A DNA stretch of 58,842 nucleotides from positions 1-58,842 of the forward strand of contig CALLIG010000153.1 of the NCBI GenBank assembly GCA_938009735.1, given 5' to 3'. The notes under the pieces are model-generated. The model was not told the DNA's origin. It saw only the letters and a list, made by a program, of their open reading frames with translations, and did no database searches. Made by a program: the position numbers and the translations under genes. The number at the start of each line of letters is the position of its first letter. Positions within the stretch are counted from its first letter, which is position 1. This document shows positions 1 through 8,721 of the stretch, piece after piece. Source of the DNA: an uncultured Flavobacteriaceae bacterium (GTDB lineage: Bacteria > Bacteroidota > Bacteroidia > Flavobacteriales > Flavobacteriaceae).

Positions 1-417
1 ATCGGAACGCTAATTCAAGATGCCATTGACGTTTTTATTGCGAATGAAGAAGCTATTCTTGACGGAAGCTTCAATGTCTCTTTAATGGATAAAAGCAAAT
101 ATGAGGCACAGATAACCGACATTATTTCTTTGAGTGTTGAGCAAATTTATCAATCGCAAGAAGTGATTGAAAAAGAAATAGCCGGGTATAAAATTATCTC
201 TGATATTTTAGATGTTTATATAACAGCTTTAGTTCGCGAGAAAGAAGATAATGCATCTAACTACGACAAGTTGATGATGAGAACCTTGCCAGAGTTTTAT
301 AGAAGAACAGACATTTCACTTTATCAAATATTATTGAATTCGTGCTGTTATGTTGCTAGTCTTTCTGATAGTGCGGCTGTACATATCCATAATAAAATTA
401 TGGGAAAACAATTGTAA
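1..417 (+). CDS. dgt: dGTP triphosphohydrolase, C-terminal part (partial)
   Basis: The reading frame is already open at base 1 and runs to the TAA at 415-417, so only the last 138 residues of the protein are present. They read as the helical C-terminal region of the Bacteroidota type of dGTPase, with 'DVFIANEEAIL', 'EVIEKEIAGYKI' and the final 'CCYVASLSDSAAVHI' typical of the family. The enzyme hydrolyses dGTP to deoxyguanosine and triphosphate and so affects dNTP pools. The HD-domain metal ligands lie upstream of the window and cannot be checked. An ATG at 85 is internal and should not be taken as the start. The gene converges on the DUF3078 gene with a 17-bp gap and no obvious terminator. 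Confidence 0.85.
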   Translation: MGTLIQDAIDVFIANEEAILDGSFNVSLMDKSKYEAQITDIISLSVEQIYQSQEVIEKEIAGYKIISDILDVYITALVREKEDNASNYDKLMMRTLPEFYRRTDISLYQILLNSCCYVASLSDSAAVHIHNKIMGKQL

Positions 418-434
418 AACTAAAGTAGCATTAT

Positions 435-1571
435 TTAGAAATTATACGCTACACCAACACCTAAGAGTTGTTTGAATTGTAGTTTAGGTCTGCCTTCATT
501 AATTACGATTCCTGCGTCATCTTTTATTGGATCAAAAAGAATGTCATCATCATAGATAATATGTGTGCCAAGGTTGGTGACAATGTATTTGTTCACCTTT
601 AGATTGACATTCAATTCCCAATCAATATCTACATTGCCAAAGCTACTGATGTAATCGGTATATAGGTTTAATCGATGTTTTAGAGCTATGTTTTCCATAA
701 GCTGGGTTTCCCAATTATTGGTAACCAAAAACCCGAGTTCGACAAAAATGTTTTTACCAGGTTCTAAAACATTTCCATCTGGATCTAAGACAGCCTTTTC
801 AACTCCAAAAGAACCTTTATCAGCCAAGGCCTGGTCAAAGACAAAAGTTGCCTTTTGTGTCAAAGGCGAAATATATAAATTGAATTTTCTGCCTTCAGAA
901 ATATATGAAGTACCTGCTCCTAAGAAAAAATAACCAGGACTCATCACTCTAGAAATTGGCGTTTCTCTATCTGGGTATTTAAAACCATCAGTAAACTGAG
1001 TATTGAAATTAGCTTTTACAGAATAATACCAATTACTAATAGTATCTCTTCGATATCCTACGGTAGAAGTAACGCGAATAGCATCATCAGTCTTTCTAAT
1101 TTTTTGACCTTCTTGCAAGTTGACACCAAATCGAGATTCTAAACTATTTTCCCATTGAAAATAACGAAACTTATAGTTGCGCTCAAAACGTGCATTTGCT
1201 AGGGCGGAGATGGAGTTGTTTCCCCCTGCATTCCAGTTAATGAAAGCAGCTTGGCTAAAATTCAAACCTATTAAATTAACCGTCTGCCAAAAGGTTGGTG
1301 CTTTAAATTTATGGTATTCCTTGTCTAAAGGCTTGGTTTTTTTAAATGAGATGTGAGTATTTGGCAAATTGACACTCTGTGTATTCCCTTTAATTTGTTT
1401 CTGAACTCTGCGAATCACAATAGTATCCATTTTTTGCCTAGAAATAATGGAGTCTAATTGTGTTTGATTTCGTTCTTTCGGTGTCGCAATAGTATCTTGA
1501 GCACTAGTAAAAGTGTGCGAAAATACAAGAGTAAGAAGTAAAAAAGTAGTTTTTAAAATTTTAGTCAACAT
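435..1571 (-). CDS. DUF3078 domain outer-membrane protein
   Basis: This 378-residue protein has an N-terminal signal peptide (hydrophobic residues about 6-24, cleaved near 'SAQDT'). From about residue 90 comes a region rich in alternating aromatic and polar residues ('FWQTVNLIGLNFSQAAFINW', then 'GGNNSISALANARFERNY'), which is the DUF3078 signature. It ends in Phe, as many outer-membrane barrels do. DUF3078 proteins are predicted flavobacterial outer-membrane barrels of unknown role. Its start overlaps the end of dxs by 11 bp, so the two genes are probably co-transcribed from the dxs promoter. I see no evidence for a transport substrate. The family call is confident; the function is not known. 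Confidence 0.8.
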   Translation of the reverse strand: MLTKILKTTFLLLTLVFSHTFTSAQDTIATPKERNQTQLDSIISRQKMDTIVIRRVQKQIKGNTQSVNLPNTHISFKKTKPLDKEYHKFKAPTFWQTVNLIGLNFSQAAFINWNAGGNNSISALANARFERNYKFRYFQWENSLESRFGVNLQEGQKIRKTDDAIRVTSTVGYRRDTISNWYYSVKANFNTQFTDGFKYPDRETPISRVMSPGYFFLGAGTSYISEGRKFNLYISPLTQKATFVFDQALADKGSFGVEKAVLDPDGNVLEPGKNIFVELGFLVTNNWETQLMENIALKHRLNLYTDYISSFGNVDIDWELNVNLKVNKYIVTNLGTHIIYDDDILFDPIKDDAGIVINEGRPKLQFKQLLGVGVAYNF

Positions 1572-3333
1572 ATAGTTCTGCTTTTATTCTTTTTTTAACT
1601 GATTCGAAATCTAATTCCGTCTGTTGGTATAGTTCTTCAGTTGTACCATGCTCTATGAAAGTGTCGTTAATACCAAGTATTATTGTTTTGCCCGAATAAT
1701 TGATATCATTGGCGTATTCTAATATTGCGGTACCAAAGCCTCCCATTTTACAACCATCTTCAATCGTAATGATTGTTGAATAATTGGCAAATATATTTTT
1801 TAATTGGTTTTTATCAATAGGTTTTACAGAGCGCATATCGTAATGTCCGATTTCCACAGGATGCTCCAATTCATTCAAAATATTCGAGACTAGGTTTCCT
1901 ATATGTCCGATCGACAAGACAGCAATTTTTGTGCCCTTTTTTAGTTCTTCGGATGTTCCAATGTTAATTTTTTTGAAAGGCTTTTTCCAATCCAAAAGAA
2001 CTCCCCTGCCTCTAGGATAGCGAATAACAATTGGACGCCCTAAACCTAATTGAGCGGTATACATAATATTGCGAAGTTCAATTTCATTCCGCGGAGCAAA
2101 AATGATAAGGTTAGGTATGCATCTTAGATAGGCTATATCATAAACACCGTGATGTGTAGCCCCATCTTGGCCAACCAACCCTGCTCGATCTAGACAGAAT
2201 ACAACGGGCAGGTTTTGAATTGCAACATCATGGATAACTTGATCGTAAGCACGTTGTAAAAAAGTCGAGTATATATTGCAAAAAGGCACTAGCCCTTCAG
2301 TAGCCATGCCAGCTGCCATCGTAACTGCATGTTGTTCTGCAATGCCCACATCAAAAGCTCGATCTGAAATTTCTTCCATCATATATTTTAATGAACTTCC
2401 AGTTGGCATTGCAGGTGTAATACCTATAATGTTTTTATTCACTTTTGCAAGCTCAACTATGGTATGACCAAAAACATCTTGATATTTTTGAGGCTGATCA
2501 ATAGAATTTTTAGGGACTAAATCTCCTGTTTCTTTGTCGAATTTCCCGGGAGCATGGTAAGTAACCTGATTTTCTTCTGCTTGCTTTAGTCCTTTGCCTT
2601 TTGTGGTTATAATATGTAAAAGCTTAGGTCCAGTAACTGACTTTAGACGTTCTAATTCTTTTAATAACGCATTTAGATCATGGCCATCAATAGGCCCGGT
2701 GTAGTCAAAATTTAAGCACTCAAAAATGTTTTCGTCTTTTGCTGTTCCTTTTTTGACATTCGTTAGATATTTTTTTAGTGCGCCAACACTTGGGTCTATT
2801 CCGATAGCATTATCATTGAGAACTACCAAAACATTGGCGTTAGTAACCCCCATATGATTTAAGCCCTCAAATGCCATTCCGCTTGCAATAGAAGCATCTC
2901 CGATAACAGCAATATGTTGTTTGTTTATGTCACCTTTTAATTTCGATGCTATAGCCATTCCTAAAATAGCAGAAATTGAAGTGGAACTATGACCGGTACC
3001 AAAAGCATCATATTCGCTTTCACTTATTTTTGGAAAACCACTAATACCATCTAATTGCCGATTGGTATCAAAAATATCTTTTCTACCTGTTAGAATTTTA
3101 TGCCCGTAAGCTTGGTGCCCAACATCCCATATAAGTTTGTCATTAGGAGTATCAAAAATGTAATGAAGTGCAATGGTAAGTTCAACTACTCCTAGGCTTG
3201 CTCCTAAATGCCCTTCTTTAGTTGCAACAATATCGATTATGAACTTACGCAGTTCTTGAGCGAGTTGAGTTAGATCACCAGGTTTAATTTGGCGGAGGTC
3301 TTTCGGAGAATCAATATTCTTTAATATGTTCAT
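1561..3333 (-). CDS. dxs: 1-deoxy-D-xylulose-5-phosphate synthase
   Basis: Dxs condenses pyruvate and glyceraldehyde 3-phosphate to 1-deoxyxylulose 5-phosphate, the first step of the MEP isoprenoid pathway. Visible landmarks are 'DVGHQAYGHKILTGR', the thiamine diphosphate motif beginning 'GDASIASG' and ending at 'NDN', the transketolase-type catalytic glutamate in 'VGIAEQHAVTMAAG', and 'RYPRGRG'. The 590-residue length is shorter than the roughly 620 of E. coli but normal for this group. I chose the ATG at 3331-3333. A longer frame beginning with TTG at 3345 would put its first codons on top of a perfect -7 box (3343-3350). It feeds the prenyl synthase and lycopene cyclase encoded later in the window. 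tadA is divergent from it. Confidence 0.93.
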   Translation of the reverse strand: MNILKNIDSPKDLRQIKPGDLTQLAQELRKFIIDIVATKEGHLGASLGVVELTIALHYIFDTPNDKLIWDVGHQAYGHKILTGRKDIFDTNRQLDGISGFPKISESEYDAFGTGHSSTSISAILGMAIASKLKGDINKQHIAVIGDASIASGMAFEGLNHMGVTNANVLVVLNDNAIGIDPSVGALKKYLTNVKKGTAKDENIFECLNFDYTGPIDGHDLNALLKELERLKSVTGPKLLHIITTKGKGLKQAEENQVTYHAPGKFDKETGDLVPKNSIDQPQKYQDVFGHTIVELAKVNKNIIGITPAMPTGSSLKYMMEEISDRAFDVGIAEQHAVTMAAGMATEGLVPFCNIYSTFLQRAYDQVIHDVAIQNLPVVFCLDRAGLVGQDGATHHGVYDIAYLRCIPNLIIFAPRNEIELRNIMYTAQLGLGRPIVIRYPRGRGVLLDWKKPFKKINIGTSEELKKGTKIAVLSIGHIGNLVSNILNELEHPVEIGHYDMRSVKPIDKNQLKNIFANYSTIITIEDGCKMGGFGTAILEYANDINYSGKTIILGINDTFIEHGTTEELYQQTELDFESVKKRIKAELYVD

Positions 3334-3342
3334 TGCAAGAAA

Positions 3343-3350
3343 CAAAAGTA
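3343..3350 (-). promoter_or_regulatory. -7 promoter element for dxs
   Basis: On the minus strand this reads TACTTTTG, a perfect match to the Bacteroidota -7 consensus TAnnTTTG, and lies 9 nt before the chosen dxs ATG. No convincing -33 TTG was seen at the usual distance. It argues for a very short leader and against the upstream TTG start. Confidence 0.5.
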
Positions 3351-3407
3351 AGATAAAATCATTTTTATCAGTCTGCTTGATGTTGTTAATATTGTATTTT
3401 TACTTTT

Positions 3408-3857
3408 ATGATTTTACCTTACGACGATACTTACTTTATGAAAAAGGCTTTGCAAGAAGCTGAAGCTGCTTTTGAAAAAGGAGAAGTGCCAATTGGTGCT
3501 ATTGTTGTCATTCAAGATCGAATTATCGCAAGATGTCATAATCTTACTGAACAACTCAATGATGTAACCGCCCACGCAGAAATGCAAGCGATAACAGCTG
3601 CGGCAAATTTTTTAGGAGGCAAATATTTAAAAGAGTGTACTTTATACGTCACACTTGAGCCGTGTCAGATGTGTGCTGGGGCTCTGTATTGGAGTCAGAT
3701 ATCAAAAATAGTCTATGCTGCAGAAGATCCGCAAAGAGGTTGTGGAGTTATGGGGACAAAATTGCACCCGAAGACAAAAATTGAGGGTGGAATTATGGCA
3801 AAAGAGGCTTCTGAAATGTTGAACAAATTCTTCATTCAAAAACGAAATTTAAACTAA
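3408..3857 (+). CDS. tadA: tRNA-specific adenosine deaminase (TadA)
   Basis: This 149-residue zinc-dependent deaminase belongs to the TadA/cytidine deaminase-like fold. TadA converts A34 to inosine in the tRNA-Arg anticodon wobble position. The zinc ligands and catalytic acid are all present: His56 and Glu58 in 'HAEMQAI', and Cys86 and Cys89 in 'LEPCQMCAGAL'. The length is that of the family. The ATG at 3408 keeps the conserved N-terminus before 'FMKKALQEAE'. A TATTTTTA element at 3395-3402 resembles a -7 box with one mismatch and would give an almost leaderless message. The last 4 bp overlap the tail of the convergent small membrane protein gene. A paralogous guanine deaminase activity is possible but less likely given the motif context. 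Confidence 0.88.
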   Translation: MILPYDDTYFMKKALQEAEAAFEKGEVPIGAIVVIQDRIIARCHNLTEQLNDVTAHAEMQAITAAANFLGGKYLKECTLYVTLEPCQMCAGALYWSQISKIVYAAEDPQRGCGVMGTKLHPKTKIEGGIMAKEASEMLNKFFIQKRNLN

Positions 3858-4105
3858 GAATCTTCTGGTTTTCGAGGTTCTTTACCCTGCATCTTTCTAA
3901 CATTTTCATCCGTTAGCATATAGTCTTTAAAATCTCTGCTCTTACTTTCTTTATATAAAAAGAGCGGCATCGCGATTAAAAATAAACCAAGGGTTCCTGA
4001 ACCAATATATTTATGTGATAATGCTTCTTGAGATTCATCAAGGTTAAATCCGTAAATAATGCATCCTAAAGATGCAATTACAACAAGTAGAATGAAGTAT
4101 TTCAT
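3854..4105 (-). CDS. Small membrane protein of unknown function
   Basis: This 83-residue protein has two hydrophobic segments (about residues 2-20 and 34-51) separated by a short polar loop. A charged cytoplasmic-type tail follows, containing 'SRDFKDYMLTDENVRKMQGKEP'. I do not recognise a characterised family. It sits 12 bp downstream of the ClC gene on the same strand, so co-transcription is likely and a partner or accessory role is conceivable, but that is inference only. Its end overlaps the tadA stop by 4 bp tail to tail. Confidence 0.6.
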   Translation of the reverse strand: MKYFILLVVIASLGCIIYGFNLDESQEALSHKYIGSGTLGLFLIAMPLFLYKESKSRDFKDYMLTDENVRKMQGKEPRKPEDS

Positions 4106-4117
4106 TAATCAGTTATC

Positions 4118-5902
4118 TTACTGGGTAAAATTAATCAATTCCCGGCGATAGGCAGTAAGTAGTTTGGATTTGGATACAAAACCGTAATACTTTCCATCTT
4201 TAATAACAGGAAGGTTCCAGGCACTACTGTCTTGGAATTTTCTCATCACCTGTTGCATATTATCCTTTCCGTAGAAAATATATTCTGGTGCTGCATGCAT
4301 AAAGGTAGAAACCGTGGTCGTTCGATATAATGAAGTTTCAAACATGAATTCGCGAATATCATCAAGCAATACAATACCAACTAATGCTTCATTTTCATCA
4401 ATAACAGGAAATAAATTTCGAGTTGATTGTGATACTGCTTCATGTAGCATTTCTCCTAAAAACATGGTTGGTGTTACAGTTTTAAAGTTTTGTTCGATTA
4501 CATCTTCTAGTTGCATAACCGTTAAAACATTTTCATCTTTATTGTGGGTTAGCAGCGCTCCTTCCTCAGCGAGTTCGCGGGTGTAAATATTATGTTTGAT
4601 GGTGTTTTTTGTAATAAGATATGAAATGGCTGCTGTGATCATTAGTGGAACGAAAAGTTCATAGCCTCCTGTGATTTCTGCTATTAAAAATATAGCTGTT
4701 AAAGGCGCATGAAGCACTCCAGCAATAAGTCCTGCCATACCAATAAGCGTAAAGTTACTTTCAGAGACCTCAAAGCCCAATCCTAGATTATTGATAACCT
4801 TTGCTACAACATTCCCTAAGGCACTACCCATGACCATGGTTGGAATAAAAATCCCCCCAGCCCCACCAGCAGCAAAAGTGGTAGTCATCGCAATTGCCTT
4901 AAAAACAGTTATACCAAACAGCAAGGCTATTACCACCCAGATATTGCTTAAGTAGTCATCAAACGGAGTAGAACCAAGGGCTGATAAATGATTACCATCT
5001 AATAAATCACTAATGAAACTAAATCCTTCACCGTATAAAGGAGGAATAAAATAAAGCATAATTCCTATGGCTAATCCGCCAACAAACAATTTGTATTTCG
5101 GACTCTTTAAAGGCTCAAATAATTTATGAATACCAAAGTACATTTTGGTAAAATAAATGGAAGCGATAGCGGTTCCGACGCCTAACAAAACATAGAATAA
5201 GGTATCTTCAACTTCAAAGTTATCTGTTAGACTAAAATCAAAAAGAACTTCATTGCCTAGAAAAAAATAGGAGGTAAGCACCCCAGAAACAGAAGCCAAT
5301 AAAAGTGGCATTACAGAAAGCATAGCAAAATCGATACTAAAGATTTCCACAGCAAATATGATAGCAGCAATTGGAGATTGAAATATAGATGCTACAGCAC
5401 CAGCTGAGGCACATGCAATCAATAATGATCTTGTTTTAGAATTCAAATGAAGTATGCGACCTAAGTTAGAACTGATGGCTGAACCAGAAGCGACAGCTGG
5501 GCCTAACAAACCAACAGATCCACCAAAACCAACTGTTAGCGGAGCGGTTATAAGTGGCGTATATATTTTCTTTAAATCAATAATACCTTTCTTTTTGCTA
5601 AGGGCAAACAAAATAGAAGATACGGCATGCTCCAATTTTTCTTTATGTACAAATTTCACATACAGAAACACAATGGCAAGACCTATAATTGGTAATATGA
5701 AATATAGTTGGTTGCTTGAAAATACAATACCATCTTCAAGCGAAGATTGTATAAAGTACGTTAGGTTTTTTAGAGTTACAGAAGCTAGCCCTGCAAGAAG
5801 GCCTACTGCAATCGCTAAAATATGGGTAAAGGTTTTGTTGGAGATGTTTTTATATCTCCATTTTAAGAATTTGGAAAATAGCTTTTGTATTTGGGTTGGC
5901 AT
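4118..5902 (-). CDS. ClC-family chloride channel/transporter with CBS domain pair
   Basis: This 594-residue protein has a ClC membrane core (about residues 25-440) followed by two CBS domains (about 455-575), which in this family bind adenine nucleotides and modulate gating. The third anion-site motif is canonical ('GGIFIPTMVMG'). The other two deviate. Where ClC proteins have GSGIP this one has 'HAVSS' (92-96). Where they have G(K/R)EGP it has 'GLLGP' (131-135), so the external gating glutamate is Leu133. The internal proton glutamate position (E203 of the E. coli protein) aligns with Ile187 in 'FAVEIF'. ClC proteins without these two acids behave as channels or uncoupled transporters, so passive anion conduction is the inference. 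Conducted ion unknown. Probably co-transcribed with the 83-residue membrane protein downstream. Confidence 0.85.
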   Translation of the reverse strand: MPTQIQKLFSKFLKWRYKNISNKTFTHILAIAVGLLAGLASVTLKNLTYFIQSSLEDGIVFSSNQLYFILPIIGLAIVFLYVKFVHKEKLEHAVSSILFALSKKKGIIDLKKIYTPLITAPLTVGFGGSVGLLGPAVASGSAISSNLGRILHLNSKTRSLLIACASAGAVASIFQSPIAAIIFAVEIFSIDFAMLSVMPLLLASVSGVLTSYFFLGNEVLFDFSLTDNFEVEDTLFYVLLGVGTAIASIYFTKMYFGIHKLFEPLKSPKYKLFVGGLAIGIMLYFIPPLYGEGFSFISDLLDGNHLSALGSTPFDDYLSNIWVVIALLFGITVFKAIAMTTTFAAGGAGGIFIPTMVMGSALGNVVAKVINNLGLGFEVSESNFTLIGMAGLIAGVLHAPLTAIFLIAEITGGYELFVPLMITAAISYLITKNTIKHNIYTRELAEEGALLTHNKDENVLTVMQLEDVIEQNFKTVTPTMFLGEMLHEAVSQSTRNLFPVIDENEALVGIVLLDDIREFMFETSLYRTTTVSTFMHAAPEYIFYGKDNMQQVMRKFQDSSAWNLPVIKDGKYYGFVSKSKLLTAYRRELINFTQ

Positions 5903-5930
5903 TTAGAAACTTTGCTATTCTAAAAGTATA

Positions 5931-5955
5931 AAAAATCCCGCTGTTTAGCGGGATT
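5931..5955 (-). terminator. Intrinsic terminator after aspS
   Basis: A perfect 9-bp stem (5934-5942 with 5947-5955) containing the block CCCGCT closes on a 4-nt loop. On the minus strand it is followed by a run of T. It lies 6 bp past the aspS stop and before the ClC gene, separating the two same-strand units. Confidence 0.8.
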
Positions 5956-5960
5956 GTTAT

Positions 5961-7715
5961 TTAAGATTGAATATCCAACTTCAAACTCAACTCTTTCAAC
6001 TGTGCCTTATCAATCGCCGCAGGCGCATCAATCATTACATCGCGACCACTATTATTTTTAGGAAAAGCAATAAAATCACGAATAGTTTCTTGTCCGCCTA
6101 AAATGGCAACCAATCTATCTAACCCGAAAGCGATACCACCATGAGGAGGTGCGCCATATTGAAAAGCATCCATTAAAAAACCAAATTGTTCTTTTGCTTC
6201 TTCAGGTGTAAAACCTAAATGCTTGAACATAGTTGCTTGTGTTTCTTTATCGTGAATACGAATTGAACCGCCGCCAATTTCGTTTCCGTTTAATACCAAA
6301 TCATATGCATTTGCACGAACCGCTCCTGGGTCTGAATCTAACAATTCTAATTGCCCTGGTTTCGGAGAAGTAAATGGGTGGTGCATCGCATGGTAATGAC
6401 CTGTTTCTTCGTCTAATTCTAATAATGGAAAATCAATTACCCATAACGGAGCAAATACTTCAGGGTTTCTTAAGCCTAAACGTTCTGCTAATTCCATTCG
6501 TAAAGCACTTAATTGCGCTCTTACTTTATTCGCGTCTCCAGAAAGCACACAAACTAAATCGCCTTTTTTTGCTCCAGTAGCTTCCGCCCAATTGGCTAAG
6601 TCTTCTTGATCGTAAAATTTATCAACTGATGATTTAAAAGTGCCATCGTCATTGCAGCGAGAATATACCATTCCTAATGCGCCTACTTGCGGTCTTTTAA
6701 CCCAATCAGTTAATTTATCTATTTCTTTTCTAGTATATGAGTTTCCTCCTGGAACAGCAATACCAACTACTAATTCGGCGGAATTAAAAACATTGAATTC
6801 TTTATGCTGGGCTACTGCGTTTAGCTCACCGAATTCCATACCGAAACGAATATCTGGCTTATCATTTCCGTAGCGTTTCATAGCTTCATCGTACGTCATT
6901 CTTGGGAATGACTCAACATCAACGCCTTTGATTTCTTTTAATAAATGTGCGGTTAATCCTTCGAAAGCAGACAAGATATCTTCTTGCTCAACAAAAGCCA
7001 TTTCACAATCTATTTGTGTGAATTCAGGTTGTCTGTCTGCACGTAAATCTTCATCTCTGAAGCATTTTACAATTTGAAAATATTTGTCTAGACCACCAAC
7101 CATAAGCAACTGCTTAAATGTTTGTGGTGATTGCGGGAGTGCATAAAATTGCCCTTCATTCATACGACTTGGTACGACAAAATCACGTGCGCCCTCAGGA
7201 GTAGATTTTATTAAATAGGGAGTCTCTACTTCGATAAAGCCATCATTAGAAAGAAACTTACGAACTTCCATCGAAACCTTGCTTCTAAAAATTAAATTGT
7301 CTTTAACAGGGTTTCTTCTAATATCTAAATACCGATATTTCATGCGAATATCTTCGCCGCCATCAGTTTCGTTCTCAATGGTAAAAGGAGGTGTTTTTGA
7401 TTCGTTCAAAACAATAACTTCTTCAACTAAAACCTCAATATTCCCTGTAGGAATGTTAGGATTCTTAGAAGCTCTTTCTATAACCTCACCATTTATTTGA
7501 ACCACAAATTCACGACCAAGACTTCTAGCCTGTTCTAATAATTTAGAAGAAGTTCTGTCTTCATCAAAAACGAGTTGAGTAATACCATAGCGATCACGAA
7601 GATCAACCCACGCTACAAAACCTTTATCCCTGGTTTTATGTACCCAACCTGAAAGGGTAACTTTTTGATTTATATGAGATTCGCGTAATTCGCCGCAATT
7701 ATGACTTCGGTACAT
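5961..7715 (-). CDS. aspS: Aspartyl-tRNA synthetase
   Basis: This class II synthetase charges tRNA-Asp. Its 584 residues show, in order, the N-terminal OB-fold anticodon-binding domain ('[20 protein letters not shown]'), the catalytic core with motif 2 '[17 protein letters not shown]', the inserted bacterial GAD domain (about residues 275-410) and motif 3 '[16 protein letters not shown]'. Length and domain order are those of the bacterial type. The ATG at 7713-7715 is preceded by a perfect -7 box, and a strong terminator follows the stop, so it is probably a single-gene unit. Whether the enzyme also charges tRNA-Asn cannot be decided here. Confidence 0.96.
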   Translation of the reverse strand: MYRSHNCGELRESHINQKVTLSGWVHKTRDKGFVAWVDLRDRYGITQLVFDEDRTSSKLLEQARSLGREFVVQINGEVIERASKNPNIPTGNIEVLVEEVIVLNESKTPPFTIENETDGGEDIRMKYRYLDIRRNPVKDNLIFRSKVSMEVRKFLSNDGFIEVETPYLIKSTPEGARDFVVPSRMNEGQFYALPQSPQTFKQLLMVGGLDKYFQIVKCFRDEDLRADRQPEFTQIDCEMAFVEQEDILSAFEGLTAHLLKEIKGVDVESFPRMTYDEAMKRYGNDKPDIRFGMEFGELNAVAQHKEFNVFNSAELVVGIAVPGGNSYTRKEIDKLTDWVKRPQVGALGMVYSRCNDDGTFKSSVDKFYDQEDLANWAEATGAKKGDLVCVLSGDANKVRAQLSALRMELAERLGLRNPEVFAPLWVIDFPLLELDEETGHYHAMHHPFTSPKPGQLELLDSDPGAVRANAYDLVLNGNEIGGGSIRIHDKETQATMFKHLGFTPEEAKEQFGFLMDAFQYGAPPHGGIAFGLDRLVAILGGQETIRDFIAFPKNNSGRDVMIDAPAAIDKAQLKELSLKLDIQS

Positions 7716-7733
7716 AGATTCAATTTAAAAGAA

Positions 7734-7741
7734 CAAATTTA
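7734..7741 (-). promoter_or_regulatory. -7 promoter element for aspS
   Basis: On the minus strand this is TAAATTTG, matching TAnnTTTG, 18 nt before the aspS start. No clear -33 TTG was seen. The rest of the 220-bp divergent gap up to 7935 shows no other convincing element. Confidence 0.45.
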
Positions 7742-7935
7742 AGAAGTATTTCGAGTTGTTTTGGAGTATAACTTCTTAATTTGAAAAAAGAAATAGTTAC
7801 CGTCAATTGATAGGTTCTTTTTTAGTTCATGAAGTAGCGTAATAATTACGGAACAAAATTCGTTAATTAGTAGTTGTTTAATACAATGAAGCTTTTATTC
7901 AGCACTTGAGATAAAATTAAAATCTACAAAAATAT

Positions 7936-8667
7936 ATGCCGTTTACAGCTGCACACCCAGCGATAATTTTACCCTTGTTGAGATTGCGTATTTTTTCAGT
8001 TTCGGCTTTGATCATGGGTAGTATGGTACCTGATTTTGAATTTTTTCTTCGAATGGAAGCACATGGCCCATATGGTCATTCGATGTATGGGATGTTTTGG
8101 CTAAACATTCCTGTAGCACTAGGTTTTATTACCTTATATCATAATTTCGTTCGGAATACTATGATTGAATGTTTACCTCCATTTTTTCGAAAAAGGTTTC
8201 ATGAATTTGTTGACTTTAATTGGAACACATATTTTAAAACAAATTTTTTCAAGGTTGTGTTGTCTGTTATTGTGGGTAATTTAGCTCATCTATTTTGGGA
8301 TGCATTCACACATTTTGATGGGTTTTTTGTCAGCAAAACACCCTTCTTTAATACTGAATACTGGCAAATTCCTTTGTATTTAATTTTACAATATGCGTTT
8401 AGTCTAATTGGGGCATTATCCATATTATTCTTTATTTATAAAATGCCAACGGTTGATTTGAAGTTTAAAAAATCGGATTCGGTAAAAATTATCTATTGGG
8501 CGATTGTTGCTTTAGTTACAACTGTAGTATTCGTAATTAGATTTATAAATATTGACGTTTTCCATTTTGGTGAACGGATTGTTTGCTTGTTGTCTTCCTT
8601 TATTGCCGGACTTTTAATGGCTTCTTTATACGGTTGGAGTAAGTTTTACAATAATTCTAAAAAGTAA
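7936..8667 (+). CDS. DUF4184 family integral membrane protein
   Basis: The 243-residue protein starts 'MPFTAAHPAIILPLL', the invariant opening of DUF4184 proteins, and includes 'MGSMVPDFEFFLRM' and 'LFWDAFTHFDGFF'. These give scattered His and Asp residues (HP, PD, WD..TH) next to membrane segments, reminiscent of membrane metal-dependent hydrolases such as YdjM/LrgB-like neighbours, although no activity is established. About six membrane spans are visible. It stands alone: aspS is divergent and the RND operon is convergent, separated by a bidirectional terminator. Function unknown. Confidence 0.75.
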   Translation: MPFTAAHPAIILPLLRLRIFSVSALIMGSMVPDFEFFLRMEAHGPYGHSMYGMFWLNIPVALGFITLYHNFVRNTMIECLPPFFRKRFHEFVDFNWNTYFKTNFFKVVLSVIVGNLAHLFWDAFTHFDGFFVSKTPFFNTEYWQIPLYLILQYAFSLIGALSILFFIYKMPTVDLKFKKSDSVKIIYWAIVALVTTVVFVIRFINIDVFHFGERIVCLLSSFIAGLLMASLYGWSKFYNNSKK

Positions 8668-8696
8668 AAAGCCCTGATAGTTTTATCAGAGCTTTT
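8667..8696. terminator. Bidirectional intrinsic terminator
   Basis: An AAAAGC/GCTTTT outer stem and a CTGATA/TATCAG inner stem are separated by one mismatch and closed by a GTTT loop. A-rich and T-rich flanks on the two sides allow termination of both the DUF4184 gene (plus) and the RND efflux operon (minus). Confidence 0.75.
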
Positions 8697-8721
8697 AATT
8701 TAACTATTTGAATATCAAGTT

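Noticed and set aside
5454-5906. 150-residue frame opposite the ClC gene
   Set aside because: Shadow of a well supported coding sequence.
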